A stretch of 17,482 bases of DNA from Desulfobacteraceae bacterium. Its GTDB lineage: Bacteria; Desulfobacterota; Desulfobacteria; Desulfobacterales; Desulfosalsimonadaceae. Both the position numbers and the translations under genes were made by a program. The stretch lies in assembly GCA_021162325.1 (NCBI GenBank), contig JAGGYV010000085.1:1-17482 (forward strand), given 5' to 3'. The notes below the pieces were generated by a model. That model was not told the DNA's origin, did no database searches, and saw only the letters and a list, made by a program, of their open reading frames with translations. Shown here in pieces: positions 1-6,926 of this stretch (positions are counted from its first letter, which is position 1; every line of letters starts with the position of its first letter).

Positions 1-174
1 ATCCTTTTTTCGCTTTGTTTTGATCTTGTCCTAACAGGGACAACAACCAGCCTGTTTCCAAACATTCTTACAAAGAAAATTTTGATTTAAAAAATTGTTT
101 AATTTCCAGTAAGTTATTAAAAATGAAGGAAGATCCCAATGATTAACAATTAAGATACGACCCCTTTTATTCTT

Positions 175-411
175 TTATTTATTTTGATCCAGGACACCAT
201 GGCCGTTGAGTTGATCCGAGGTCCAGTATTCACCGACATCAACATCGATAGTCACTTTTTTCCCGGATTGTATATGAGTAATCAATAATTTATTTTTTCC
301 AATATTATCAATAGTAACCCTGTCTCCTTTTTTTACCGGAAGATGATAACTTTGTAATTTGGCGGGATGGGAGACTGTCCAAAATTCACCGACATTAATA
401 TCTACACCCAA
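175..411 (-). CDS. Small exported beta-rich protein of unknown function, 5' end broken
   Basis: I do not recognise a family. From a TTG at 409-411 the frame gives 78 residues with two similar segments, INVGEFWT near the N-terminus and VDVGEYWT near residue 57, so a short internal duplication is likely. Upstream in the same frame (412-492) the codons read as a hydrophobic signal peptide (ILFSAFSLVVAAADTAPEQ), so the TTG is probably not the true start and the protein is normally exported. That signal region has no ATG, GTG or TTG before the in-frame stops at 493-495 (TGA) and 499-501 (TAG). An ATG at 544-546 with the same phase would read into those stops. Either the start codon is non-standard (CTG at 484-486) or the gene is decaying. 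It lies in a minus-strand run of other exported proteins. Confidence 0.5.
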   Translation of the reverse strand: MGVDINVGEFWTVSHPAKLQSYHLPVKKGDRVTIDNIGKNKLLITHIQSGKKVTIDVDVGEYWTSDQLNGHGVLDQNK

Positions 412-650
412 TTTATTTTCTATAGACTGTTCAGGTGCAGTGTCTGCAGCGGCAACAACAAGGGAAAAAGCCGAAAAGAGAATCAGCGGTATTCAGATCT
501 AATCCCTTGATATAGATTCGTACTGTCTGCGGGTCTCTTTTGTCATAATTGATCCGGATGAATAAGAAAAAAAAGTTTATCCTCTTTAATCAAATTTAAT
601 CAAAAAAAACAAAAGATAGAAATCCTTACGGAGGCTCTCGCTGGACAGCC

Positions 651-668
651 CCCGGATTTTTTTCCGGG
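651..668. repeat. Short perfect hairpin, part of a palindromic repeat remnant
   Basis: CCCGGA (651-656) and TCCGGG (663-668) are perfect inverted repeats around a six-T loop. The GCCCCTAC that follows at 671-678 matches one end of the larger palindromic element at 9481-9539, so this may be a decayed half copy of a similar dispersed repeat. It lies just beyond the stop of the signal-peptide remnant at 675-788. It has no T-tract after the stem, so a terminator role is not supported. Confidence 0.4.
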
Positions 669-674
669 ATGCCC

Positions 675-788
675 CTACTTTTCAGAACCGACAGCAGCAG
701 AAGTCGCTACGCCTGCGGTAAACAGCATCACAAAAGCGATGCCTAAACCAAAACATCGGACCAGAACGAATCAATTCCTCTCACCCAT
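675..788 (-). pseudogene. Signal-peptide ORF remnant interrupted by an in-frame TGA
   Basis: Reading minus from ATG 786-788 gives MGERN, then TGA, then 31 in-frame codons with the features of a signal peptide: a basic residue, the hydrophobic run GIAFVMLFTAGVAT, then SAAVGSEK and a TAG stop at 675-677. An ORF that is nothing but a signal peptide and a short tail suggests a decayed or very small exported protein. It lies only 24 bp downstream of the DUF4412 gene on the same strand. Internal starts are possible (ATG within GTG-ATG-CTG), but none has an evident ribosome binding site. Function unknown. Confidence 0.35.
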
Positions 789-812
789 TTTTTGCTTACC
801 CTTCTCTTATTT

Positions 813-1565
813 TCAAAATTTTAAGCCTTTAAACTTGTTTTTTAATTCCTGAAGAAGCTTTCCCGTATCCTTTTTACTGCCGGTAATTGTCTGATGCATA
901 GAGCCATGATGCCCCATATTGATCCCCATAACCGTCATTACGCTATCCACTTTTTTATACCCGGAAGGCAGTCTAAAGTGCGCTTTACCGGGCATACCGG
1001 GATCGATATTTCTAAATTCCATGACGTTGCCCTTCTCTGATTTTGTTCGCAGCGGCATATCAAACCTGTCACTGACCCAGATAGTCGACTTGTGCGTCAT
1101 GGTCATTCCCATAACCTTGAATGTATTGGAAACCAGCTTTTTAATGCAGTCGTAACCGCTGACTCCCTCTTCTCCAAGCACCTTGATCATCCTGGCCTGT
1201 TTGAAATCTTTAATTCCCATGGATTGATCACCAAAATCCATGACAGCATATATCTTTTTATCATGGTTGATCAGATATTGCTTATGTTTGTCCTTAAGAC
1301 ACAGCAGGGAGATATCTCTTTTCGGCATGTCCCGGACATTTTGAGGCCCTATCAGTCCATCTATTCTTATGCCATTGGGGGTAAAAAAGGTCTTTGAGGT
1401 ACCGGTGATATCTCCTTTCGGTCCGATAGAAACATAGTCAGCCGTAAAATTTTCTATCTTGTCGCCGGAAAAGCCCGGTGGACATGAGAGAAGGATAAGA
1501 AAAGGGAGTAGAACCAATCCCCTGAACCTAAAATTAAGTATAAATCTTGTACTGAACGATACCAT
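813..1565 (-). CDS. Exported DUF4412-like protein
   Basis: A 250-residue protein that begins with a basic stretch and a hydrophobic segment (GLVLLPFLILLSC, about residues 16-28), followed by a soluble remainder. The segment can be read as a type I signal peptide or, less well, as a lipoprotein signal with Cys28 (LLSC has Leu at -2, which is atypical). The C-terminal half has the pattern DMPLRTKSEKGNVMEFRNI followed by the LPSGYKK motif, which I associate with the DUF4412 family of envelope proteins of unknown function. The middle part is Met-rich (MGMTMTHK, MTVMGINMGHHGSMH), with His and Met that could bind metal, but that is inference. The start is supported by AGGAGA 8 nt before ATG. The lectin-like gene lies 90 bp upstream in the same orientation, so co-transcription is possible. 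Confidence 0.75.
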   Translation of the reverse strand: MVSFSTRFILNFRFRGLVLLPFLILLSCPPGFSGDKIENFTADYVSIGPKGDITGTSKTFFTPNGIRIDGLIGPQNVRDMPKRDISLLCLKDKHKQYLINHDKKIYAVMDFGDQSMGIKDFKQARMIKVLGEEGVSGYDCIKKLVSNTFKVMGMTMTHKSTIWVSDRFDMPLRTKSEKGNVMEFRNIDPGMPGKAHFRLPSGYKKVDSVMTVMGINMGHHGSMHQTITGSKKDTGKLLQELKNKFKGLKF

Positions 1566-1636
1566 ATCAAATTCTCCTAAACATAAAAAATCTGTTCATT
1601 GTGGTTTCAGACAATAAATGAGTACAAAGCCGGTTA

Positions 1637-1686
1637 GCGGGTCGGTGCCATACCTCTATTTGCGGGTCGGTGCCGTACCTCTATTT
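1637..1686. repeat. 25-bp tandem duplication at the 3' end of the lectin-like gene
   Basis: Two adjacent copies (1637-1661 and 1662-1686) match at 24 of 25 positions; the single difference is A/G at position 14 of the unit. The upstream gene (minus strand) reads through the distal copy and stops at a TAG inside the proximal one. Collapsing the two copies gives a reading that ends ...APTR followed by TAA one codon earlier, so the duplication replaced the original stop with a new one and added one lysine. Confidence 0.9.
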
Positions 1687-2180
1687 ACGGTTATGACCGC
1701 AGTAAATTTACCACTGTTCCGGTATTCCCCATTTAATGTGCAATCATTAATTCCGAGATACAAAGCACCGTTCTTCCCGGAAAAAATCAGTCGCCGGCCA
1801 ACAAAAAAATTCGGATGCCCGACGTTTCCAATAAGGGCACAGTGACTCATCCCCATTTCCGGGTCATTGCAATAATTATGGTTATAGGGCCAGCTATTCA
1901 TATAATCTTCAATTCCCCAACCATCAGGATCAACACCGGACACAGATTCTTCATTTGAAAAATAGACTTTTCCCGATGCCTTGATCGTAACGGTATCCTG
2001 CGGGCGTACCTGGATTCCGGTATTGACCCATGCCTGATTTCCACGAATCTGCACGATTTTCGTTTCCTTCTTTTTTAGTTTGGGAGCATGTCCGGCAAAA
2101 ACCCAGGATATTCCAAAAAGCAGAAAACTCACAGACAAAACGATAATAAACAATTTGCTTTTTACTTGTCCCTGATTCAT
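1656..2180 (-). CDS. Exported PA-IL (LecA)-like beta-sandwich protein
   Basis: 174 residues with a clear signal peptide (two lysines, then about 20 hydrophobic residues ending WVFAGHA, cleavage near residue 30). The mature part resembles the galactose-binding-like PA-IL/LecA fold: WVNTGIQVRPQDTVTIKASG near residues 51-70 matches the LecA strand that reads NPGDVITIVAAG. HCALIGNVG (about 112-120) matches CGALVMKIGNSG, and LGINDCTLNGEYRNSGKF (about 142-159) matches the LecA calcium/sugar loop NDVPGTYGNNSG. The loop keeps the Asp and one Asn but has Arg in place of the other Asn, so sugar binding is uncertain. AGGAGGAG 3 nt upstream of ATG decides the start. The gene has a 25-bp tandem duplication over its stop, and an IS remnant ends immediately upstream. 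Confidence 0.65.
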   Translation of the reverse strand: MNQGQVKSKLFIIVLSVSFLLFGISWVFAGHAPKLKKKETKIVQIRGNQAWVNTGIQVRPQDTVTIKASGKVYFSNEESVSGVDPDGWGIEDYMNSWPYNHNYCNDPEMGMSHCALIGNVGHPNFFVGRRLIFSGKNGALYLGINDCTLNGEYRNSGKFTAVITVNRGTAPTRK

Positions 2181-2211
2181 TTCTCCTCCTATCGTTAATA
2201 GTTAATTATCA

Positions 2212-2427
2212 GGTTCATGACGAAAAAGCTCATCACGATGCTACACGCTGACTTGGCAGGTGAACCCATTTCCGTTCCGGCAAGGCTTGCACAAGGTAAT
2301 TTTATTCAACTTCAGCCCAGGGTATTATTTTGGCAAGTTGAACCCAGCGATTTTTGCTTATCAACTTTCCGCCAAAGGGTAGCTTGAAATTTTCAAATTC
2401 CATCTGCTTGAGTGTGTCTTTGTACAT
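2212..2427 (-). pseudogene. Truncated, frameshifted IS transposase N-terminus (IS5/IS1182-like)
   Basis: From ATG 2425-2427 the minus strand reads 41 residues, MYKDTLKQMEFENFKLPFGG and then KLISKNRWVQLAKIIPW, ending at TAA 2302-2304. This is the characteristic start of DDE transposases of the IS5/IS1182 type (LPFGGKL, NRWV.LA.IIPW). A second reading frame continues the homology: LAGTEMGSPAKSACSIVMSF over about 2220-2290 matches the G.PAK..RM..GAL segment that normally follows. The DDE catalytic part is absent. The remnant therefore carries a stop or frameshift and a 3' deletion, and its boundary falls just upstream of the ribosome binding site of the lectin-like gene. Confidence 0.75.
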
Positions 2428-2753
2428 GTCGAATCAAATCCCAAATGCAAGGTTTGGGGGGGGGGAACTCGCTGTTTCTCATTCACTTTTTCTCACTACT
2501 ATGCCAAGTATTTGATAAAATTTCAAGCGAATATGTATTTATCAGTAGCTACTATACAGTAATAAACGACTAAATCAAAGTGGGCAACCCGCAATCCATG
2601 CGCCCCAAAAAAAAGTCAGACATGCACAAGATACGCCACAAAAATTGGCGAAATCCTGAATGATGCGTGTAAAGAAAACAAAAGTTTTATTAACTCCGGT
2701 CAAACGTTAAGGTGTATATAAAATTTTTGATCTCTATGATTCATTTTAAATTT
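2428..2753. other. Intergenic stretch with no supported gene
   Basis: This gap lies between the IS remnant and the end of pyrF. It contains a run of ten G (2456-2465) and AT-rich sequence. The only small ORF, 2598-2663 on the plus strand, has no ribosome binding site and no recognisable product. Part of it may be the outer end of the decayed insertion sequence, but I could not identify terminal inverted repeats. Confidence 0.6.
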
Positions 2754-3479
2754 TTACAAATCCGTCAATGCCGCTTCAATCTCCTCAGCCACCCTTTTGG
2801 CTGCTTCCACCGGATCTTTTGCGTCCCGTATCGGACGGCCGATGACCAGGTAATCAGACCCGTTTTTAACGGCTTCGGCCGGCGTGACAATCCGCCGCTG
2901 ATCATCATTGCCGGCCTGCCATGCCGGACGGATTCCCGGGGTAACCGCACAAAAATCTTTTCCAAACATTTCTTTGATCATTTTCACTTCATGCCCGGAA
3001 CAGACCACACCCGCACAACCGGCAGCATTGGCCATTTCCGCACGTTTATGCACAAGCGCTGCTAAATCCGACGAATAGGCATCCTTATATCCGGCGGCGG
3101 CAATTTCTTCTGCTGAAATGCTGGTCAGCACGGTCACGCCGAGCACCCCCACCGCACTGCCGCCGCCCGCCACGGCTGCTTCAAGCATCCGGGAGGACTC
3201 ACCACAATGAACGGTTGCAAATTTAACCCCTAAATCAGCCACGCGCCCCATTGCCCGTTCAACCGTCATCGGGATATCATGAAGCTTTAAGTCCAGAAAA
3301 ATTTCCGCACTGCCGGACGATTGAATTATCCGGATAATTTCCGGACCGGCCTGAATAAAAAGCTCCAACCCCACCTTAAACATTCCCACAGATTCGGAAA
3401 GCAGCTCAATATATCGGGCGGCTTTTTTAACCGTTGATACATCAAGGGGGAATATAATATAATTTTGTGGTGACTTCAT
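2754..3479 (-). CDS. pyrF: Orotidine 5'-phosphate decarboxylase
   Basis: A 241-residue enzyme of the last step of UMP synthesis: it decarboxylates OMP to UMP in the cytoplasm. The OMP decarboxylase signature is complete: LDVS (Asp13), KVGLELF (Lys35), and the catalytic charge network FLDLKLHDIP with Asp63, Lys65 and Asp68. Further on are the phosphate-binding segments TPGIRP (180-185) and VIGRPI with Arg215. The length is normal for the bacterial subfamily with a C-terminal RPI motif. TAGGAG about 6 nt before ATG supports the start. The gene stands alone on the minus strand, divergent from selA across 262 bp, so it probably has its own promoter there. Confidence 0.98.
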   Translation of the reverse strand: MKSPQNYIIFPLDVSTVKKAARYIELLSESVGMFKVGLELFIQAGPEIIRIIQSSGSAEIFLDLKLHDIPMTVERAMGRVADLGVKFATVHCGESSRMLEAAVAGGGSAVGVLGVTVLTSISAEEIAAAGYKDAYSSDLAALVHKRAEMANAAGCAGVVCSGHEVKMIKEMFGKDFCAVTPGIRPAWQAGNDDQRRIVTPAEAVKNGSDYLVIGRPIRDAKDPVEAAKRVAEEIEAALTDL

Positions 3480-3629
3480 TTTTTCTCCTAATTTTTATTT
3501 AACTGTTTAAATCTATAACTCAAAAGGACCATCGCATAAAGATTTTTCTGTAAAAAAAGAAAATCGCATCTAAAACAGAAGCCTCACACCGCTTGATTCA
3601 TTCCAATCTGTAAGTTCTTAAAAAAACAG

Positions 3630-3659
3630 TTGAAAATATTCTTCTTGAAATGGTATGAA
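3630..3659 (+). promoter_or_regulatory. Possible sigma-70 promoter for selA
   Basis: TTGAAA (3630-3635) and TATGAA (3654-3659) are separated by 18 bp, about 80 bp upstream of the selA start. The match is moderate, and the AT-rich background makes chance matches likely. Confidence 0.3.
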
Positions 3660-3741
3660 TTCAAAAATATAATTATTAACCTGAAACCCGAATGATTTAA
3701 TCAGGCGCACTGTTTTAATTCGCCATGCCCCGGAAACAACC

Positions 3742-5184
3742 ATGACCGATTTAAAAAAACAAACCAACATCAATGAAGCCCGGCAGTTGCTGTTTAGAAA
3801 GCTGCCCGGTATCGACCATCTTTTAGAAATTGCAAAACAGGATCTGACATTAAGAGATACCCCCAGAACACTCCTGACCAATTCCGTCCGCCAGATAGTG
3901 GCGCGTCTCCGAAATACTATTCTTGAAGACCATCAAAAAATTCATGAAAGCGATTTCACTGACACAGCCATCCTGGAACGAATTAAAAAATCCATCACGT
4001 CCGCCATGACCCTGAACCTGACCCGCACCATCAATGCGACCGGGGTGGTGGTTCACACCAACCTGGGCCGATCATTGCTGGCAAAAGAAGCCCTTGAGCA
4101 TATTCAAATGATCTCCGGCCGGTACGCCAACCTGGAATATAACCTGGCGACCGGTAAACGCGGCCTGCGATACACGGCGGTTGAAGACATTCTCTGTGAA
4201 CTCACCGGGGCTGAATCGGCCATGGTGGTCAATAACAATGCCGCCGCAGTCCTTCTATGCATGGACACCATTGCCAGGCACCGGGAAGTCATTGTCTCCA
4301 GAGGCGAACTGGTGGAAATCGGCGGATCATTCCGCATCCCGGATGTAATGGAAAAAAGCGGTGCCGTCTTAAAAGAGGTTGGAACCACCAACCGAACCCA
4401 CTTAAATGATTATAAACGCGCCATCAATGATCATACAGGCCTCCTCCTAAAAGTTCATACGAGCAACTACGGCATTATCGGCTTCACCTCAGCCGTTCCC
4501 TTAAAAGAACTGGTAGCGCTCGGCGAACAGCATCACCTGCCGGTAATGGAAGATCTCGGAAGCGGCACGTTAATCGATTTTTCAAAATACAGTCCATTAA
4601 AGGAACCCACGGTCCAGGATTCGGTGAAAACAGGTGCTGATATTATTACATTCAGTGGCGACAAACTGCTCGGCGGACCGCAGGCAGGGATTATTTTAGG
4701 GAACCGGGACATTATTGAAAAAATCAGGCAAAACCCCTTAACCCGTGCCCTTCGAATCGACAAATTAACCCTTGCGGCATTGGAAAGCACGCTGAGGCTG
4801 TACCGGGATGAAAAAAAAGCAATCAAAACAATCCCGACACTTTATTTGCTGACCTGCCCGATTGAGACAATAGAAAACAAAGCAATCAAACTCAAAGAAA
4901 TTCTTGATCAGCTAAACGACCAAAGGCTGTCAGCGACCCTGATTGATTCCACGTCAAAGGCTGGCGGCGGTTCTCTTCCGCTATCTGAACTGCCGACCAA
5001 ATGCATTGGGATCAAAATCAGTAAAAAGAGTGCCGGCGTCATCGAAAAAACCATGCGCGGAAATGATCCTCCGGTTATCGGCCGGATAGAAGATGATATA
5101 TTTTTAATGGATATGCGAACCGTTGCGGAAGATGAGCTGACGGAAATTGCCAATGCGATACGAACCTGTTTAAAAGGGTCTTAA
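3742..5184 (+). CDS. selA: L-seryl-tRNA(Sec) selenium transferase (selenocysteine synthase)
   Basis: A 480-residue PLP enzyme that converts seryl-tRNA(Sec) to selenocysteinyl-tRNA(Sec) using selenophosphate. The N-terminal LP.ID.LL segment (about 21-28) and the core INATGVVVHTNLGRSLL (97-113) are classic SelA. GTTNRTH (214-220), MEDLGSGTL (269-277) and the PLP lysine motif SGDKLLGGPQAG (Lys308) follow. The C-terminal domain ends with IGRIEDDIFLMDMRTV, also as in SelA. The length is normal. The start is the first ATG giving the expected N-terminus; it has only a weak GGAAAC-like upstream site. It ends 2 nt before the next gene, so the two are surely co-transcribed. selB and selC are not in the window. 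SelA implies that UGA is recoded somewhere in this genome. Confidence 0.98.
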   Translation: MTDLKKQTNINEARQLLFRKLPGIDHLLEIAKQDLTLRDTPRTLLTNSVRQIVARLRNTILEDHQKIHESDFTDTAILERIKKSITSAMTLNLTRTINATGVVVHTNLGRSLLAKEALEHIQMISGRYANLEYNLATGKRGLRYTAVEDILCELTGAESAMVVNNNAAAVLLCMDTIARHREVIVSRGELVEIGGSFRIPDVMEKSGAVLKEVGTTNRTHLNDYKRAINDHTGLLLKVHTSNYGIIGFTSAVPLKELVALGEQHHLPVMEDLGSGTLIDFSKYSPLKEPTVQDSVKTGADIITFSGDKLLGGPQAGIILGNRDIIEKIRQNPLTRALRIDKLTLAALESTLRLYRDEKKAIKTIPTLYLLTCPIETIENKAIKLKEILDQLNDQRLSATLIDSTSKAGGGSLPLSELPTKCIGIKISKKSAGVIEKTMRGNDPPVIGRIEDDIFLMDMRTVAEDELTEIANAIRTCLKGS

Positions 5185-5186
5185 TT

Positions 5187-6509
5187 ATGCCTCAACTCAC
5201 TGAAGAAATCCACCGGAGTCAGATTTCAAATCAGCAATTTTTATTTTCTAAAACCGACATTACTCCTGAAACAGAAATATCAGACCCTCCGGTAATTCTT
5301 TCGACTGATAAATTAAAAGAAAAATATCCCGAGATATTAGCTGAAGACATTTTTCATGATACCGCCATCGCTCTTGTAGGGGATGCCAAAACGTTTGGCG
5401 TCATGGTGATTCGATTAGATGACATCAATTTTGTCATCAACCCCGATGACGTGATTACTGATTTGGCCGGCACCATCGACGAAATATGCAAAAACGTCTC
5501 CGGCATATGGGGTCTTGTGGATCATGCGACCCTGGGTTGTTTTTTCCCTGAATCAGACGACCCCCAATGCCATGAACTGAGCAAACAAATAAAGGCGCTT
5601 TTTGCCAAAAAATGTGGAGAAACCGTTTCCGTGGGGTTTGCCGTTTATCCGACCCTTTCCTACTCAAAAGACCGCATTCTTAAAAATGCCGGAAAAGCAA
5701 TGGATCACGCAGACTTTTTCGGTGCGGACAGCTGTGTGGCGTTTGATTCCGTTAGCTTAAATATCAGCGGTGACAAATTTTATCAGACCGGGAATCTGGA
5801 AGGCGCCATGAATGAGTTCTATCTGGCCCTGAAACTGGATGAAAATAATGTAAATGTACACAACAGCCTTGGCGTATGCTACGGCATCAAGGAAGATCTG
5901 GAAAATGCACTTTTAGAATTTAAAACAGCCATCCGCCTGGATCCAAAAGAAAAAATGGCCATCTATAATGCGGGATACATTTATTTTTTGAAAAAAGAAT
6001 TTACCACCGCACTTGAATATTTTCAAAAAGCAGAAAAAATTGACGACATGATATTTGAACCGGCATTTCAAACCGGAAGAATCTATCTTGAACTGAATCA
6101 AACTGAAAACGCAAAAAAATACCTTGAAAAAGCCACCGGCCTGAATTCAAAATCAGCTGCCGCATTTCGTCTGCTTGGCGACACATATTCAAACCTTGAC
6201 CGGGTTTCCGATGCCATCACGGCTTACAAAACCGCATTAAAGCTGAATCCTGAAGATACCAAGGCCCTTTCCGCACTTGGCTATTCGTATGAAATTCAGG
6301 GGAAAAATGCAGACATCGCATTAATGTTCTGCCGCCAGGCAATCGAAACTTCCCCGGACGATGGTCTTTTCAGGCACCGGCTTGGCCGCCTTTATTTAAA
6401 CCGGAAACAGGTTGAAGAAGCCCTTGACGAATTCCAAAAAGCACAGGACCTGGGTTATAAATCTGATGAATATATCGCCAAAACCCTGAAAATGCTCAGC
6501 GCTCCGTAA
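5187..6509 (+). CDS. Degenerate GGDEF-like domain plus TPR repeat protein
   Basis: 440 residues, probably cytoplasmic, with no signal peptide or membrane segment. Residues about 60-190 resemble a diguanylate cyclase domain: the C-terminal GGDEF pattern is clear in VSVGFAVYP (147-155) followed by LKNAGKAMDHADFFGADSCV (164-183). The position of the GGDEF signature holds GLVDHATLGCFFP (109-121), so catalysis is not expected. Residues about 193-431 form some six to seven tetratricopeptide repeats (for example AMNEFYLALKLDENNVNVHN, LLEFKTAIRLDPKEKMAIYN, AITAYKTALKLNPEDTKALS). It starts 2 nt after the selA stop, with AAAGGGTC as a weak ribosome binding site. A role in selenocysteine metabolism or in assembling a protein complex is inference from position only. 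Confidence 0.85.
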   Translation: MPQLTEEIHRSQISNQQFLFSKTDITPETEISDPPVILSTDKLKEKYPEILAEDIFHDTAIALVGDAKTFGVMVIRLDDINFVINPDDVITDLAGTIDEICKNVSGIWGLVDHATLGCFFPESDDPQCHELSKQIKALFAKKCGETVSVGFAVYPTLSYSKDRILKNAGKAMDHADFFGADSCVAFDSVSLNISGDKFYQTGNLEGAMNEFYLALKLDENNVNVHNSLGVCYGIKEDLENALLEFKTAIRLDPKEKMAIYNAGYIYFLKKEFTTALEYFQKAEKIDDMIFEPAFQTGRIYLELNQTENAKKYLEKATGLNSKSAAAFRLLGDTYSNLDRVSDAITAYKTALKLNPEDTKALSALGYSYEIQGKNADIALMFCRQAIETSPDDGLFRHRLGRLYLNRKQVEEALDEFQKAQDLGYKSDEYIAKTLKMLSAP

Positions 6510-6651
6510 ATGTTTTCTGAAACAAATACAACTGACACGATTTATCAATGAAATCGATATGATCAACTTTGATTTTATCAAATTCATGGTTATTCTATTT
6601 ACAAAGTTGGGGCAATGGGTTAAAAAAACAAGTTTTACTCCCCGGCGGCAG

Positions 6652-6680
6652 TTGGGAAAAAGCCATTGAATAGTTATAAT
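6652..6680 (+). promoter_or_regulatory. Possible sigma-70 promoter for the fmdB-hemC-cobA/hemD operon
   Basis: TTGGGA (6652-6657) and a perfect TATAAT (6675-6680) are separated by 17 bp. The ATG of the zinc ribbon gene is only 15 bp beyond the -10. Transcription would therefore start inside or just before the AGGAG ribosome binding site (6684-6688), giving an almost leaderless mRNA. That tight spacing lowers confidence. Confidence 0.35.
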
Positions 6681-6695
6681 ATCAGGAGTTAACGA

Positions 6696-6926
6696 ATGCC
6701 GATTTATGAATATAATTGTGAAAAATGCGATAAAAAATTTGAAATTTTAATCATGAGCAGTGATAAACCTGCTTGTCCTGCTTGCGGTAACGTGAAAGTC
6801 AAACGTTTAATGTCATCATGCGGTTTTGTCAGTAAAGGCAGCGGCGGAGAAACGGTCAGCGCATCTGCAGGGGCATCATCGTGTACCAGCTGTAGCTCAA
6901 CCAACTGTTCAAGCTGCGGAGTTTAA
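6696..6926 (+). CDS. FmdB-family zinc ribbon protein
   Basis: A 76-residue protein with the FmdB/CxxC_CxxC_SSSS putative regulatory domain: MPIYEYNCEKCDKKFE at the N-terminus with Cys8 and Cys11, and CPACG with Cys27 and Cys30, together forming one zinc site. The VKRLMSSCGF segment follows, and a Ser/Gly/Cys-rich tail (ASSCTSCSSTNCSSCGV) ends the protein with additional CxxC pairs. The family is widespread in anaerobes; its molecular role is poorly defined. AGGAG 7 nt upstream supports the start. Its TAA directly abuts the hemC ATG, so the two are translationally linked and it heads the tetrapyrrole operon. Confidence 0.92.
   Translation: MPIYEYNCEKCDKKFEILIMSSDKPACPACGNVKVKRLMSSCGFVSKGSGGETVSASAGASSCTSCSSTNCSSCGV

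Noticed and set aside
26..43. TTGTCC/GGACAA hairpin as a terminator at the left edge
   Set aside because: A perfect 6-bp stem, but no T-tract follows on either strand and no gene ends next to it.
675..788. Selenoprotein reading through the TGA at codon 6
   Set aside because: The product would be only a signal peptide with Sec in its leading residues, and I cannot discern a SECIS element. Decay is the simpler reading.
2598..2663. 21-residue ORF starting MRPKKKSDMHKIRHKNWRN
   Set aside because: Slight resemblance to IS21-type transposase starts, but too short and without a ribosome binding site to support.
4104..4826. Antisense ORFs inside selA
   Set aside because: They are shadows of a well-conserved gene and none has a ribosome binding site or family motif.
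6559..6669. 36-codon plus-strand ORF (MINFDFIKFMVILF...) before the zinc ribbon gene
   Set aside because: No ribosome binding site and no recognisable family; it overlaps the probable -35 of the next operon.
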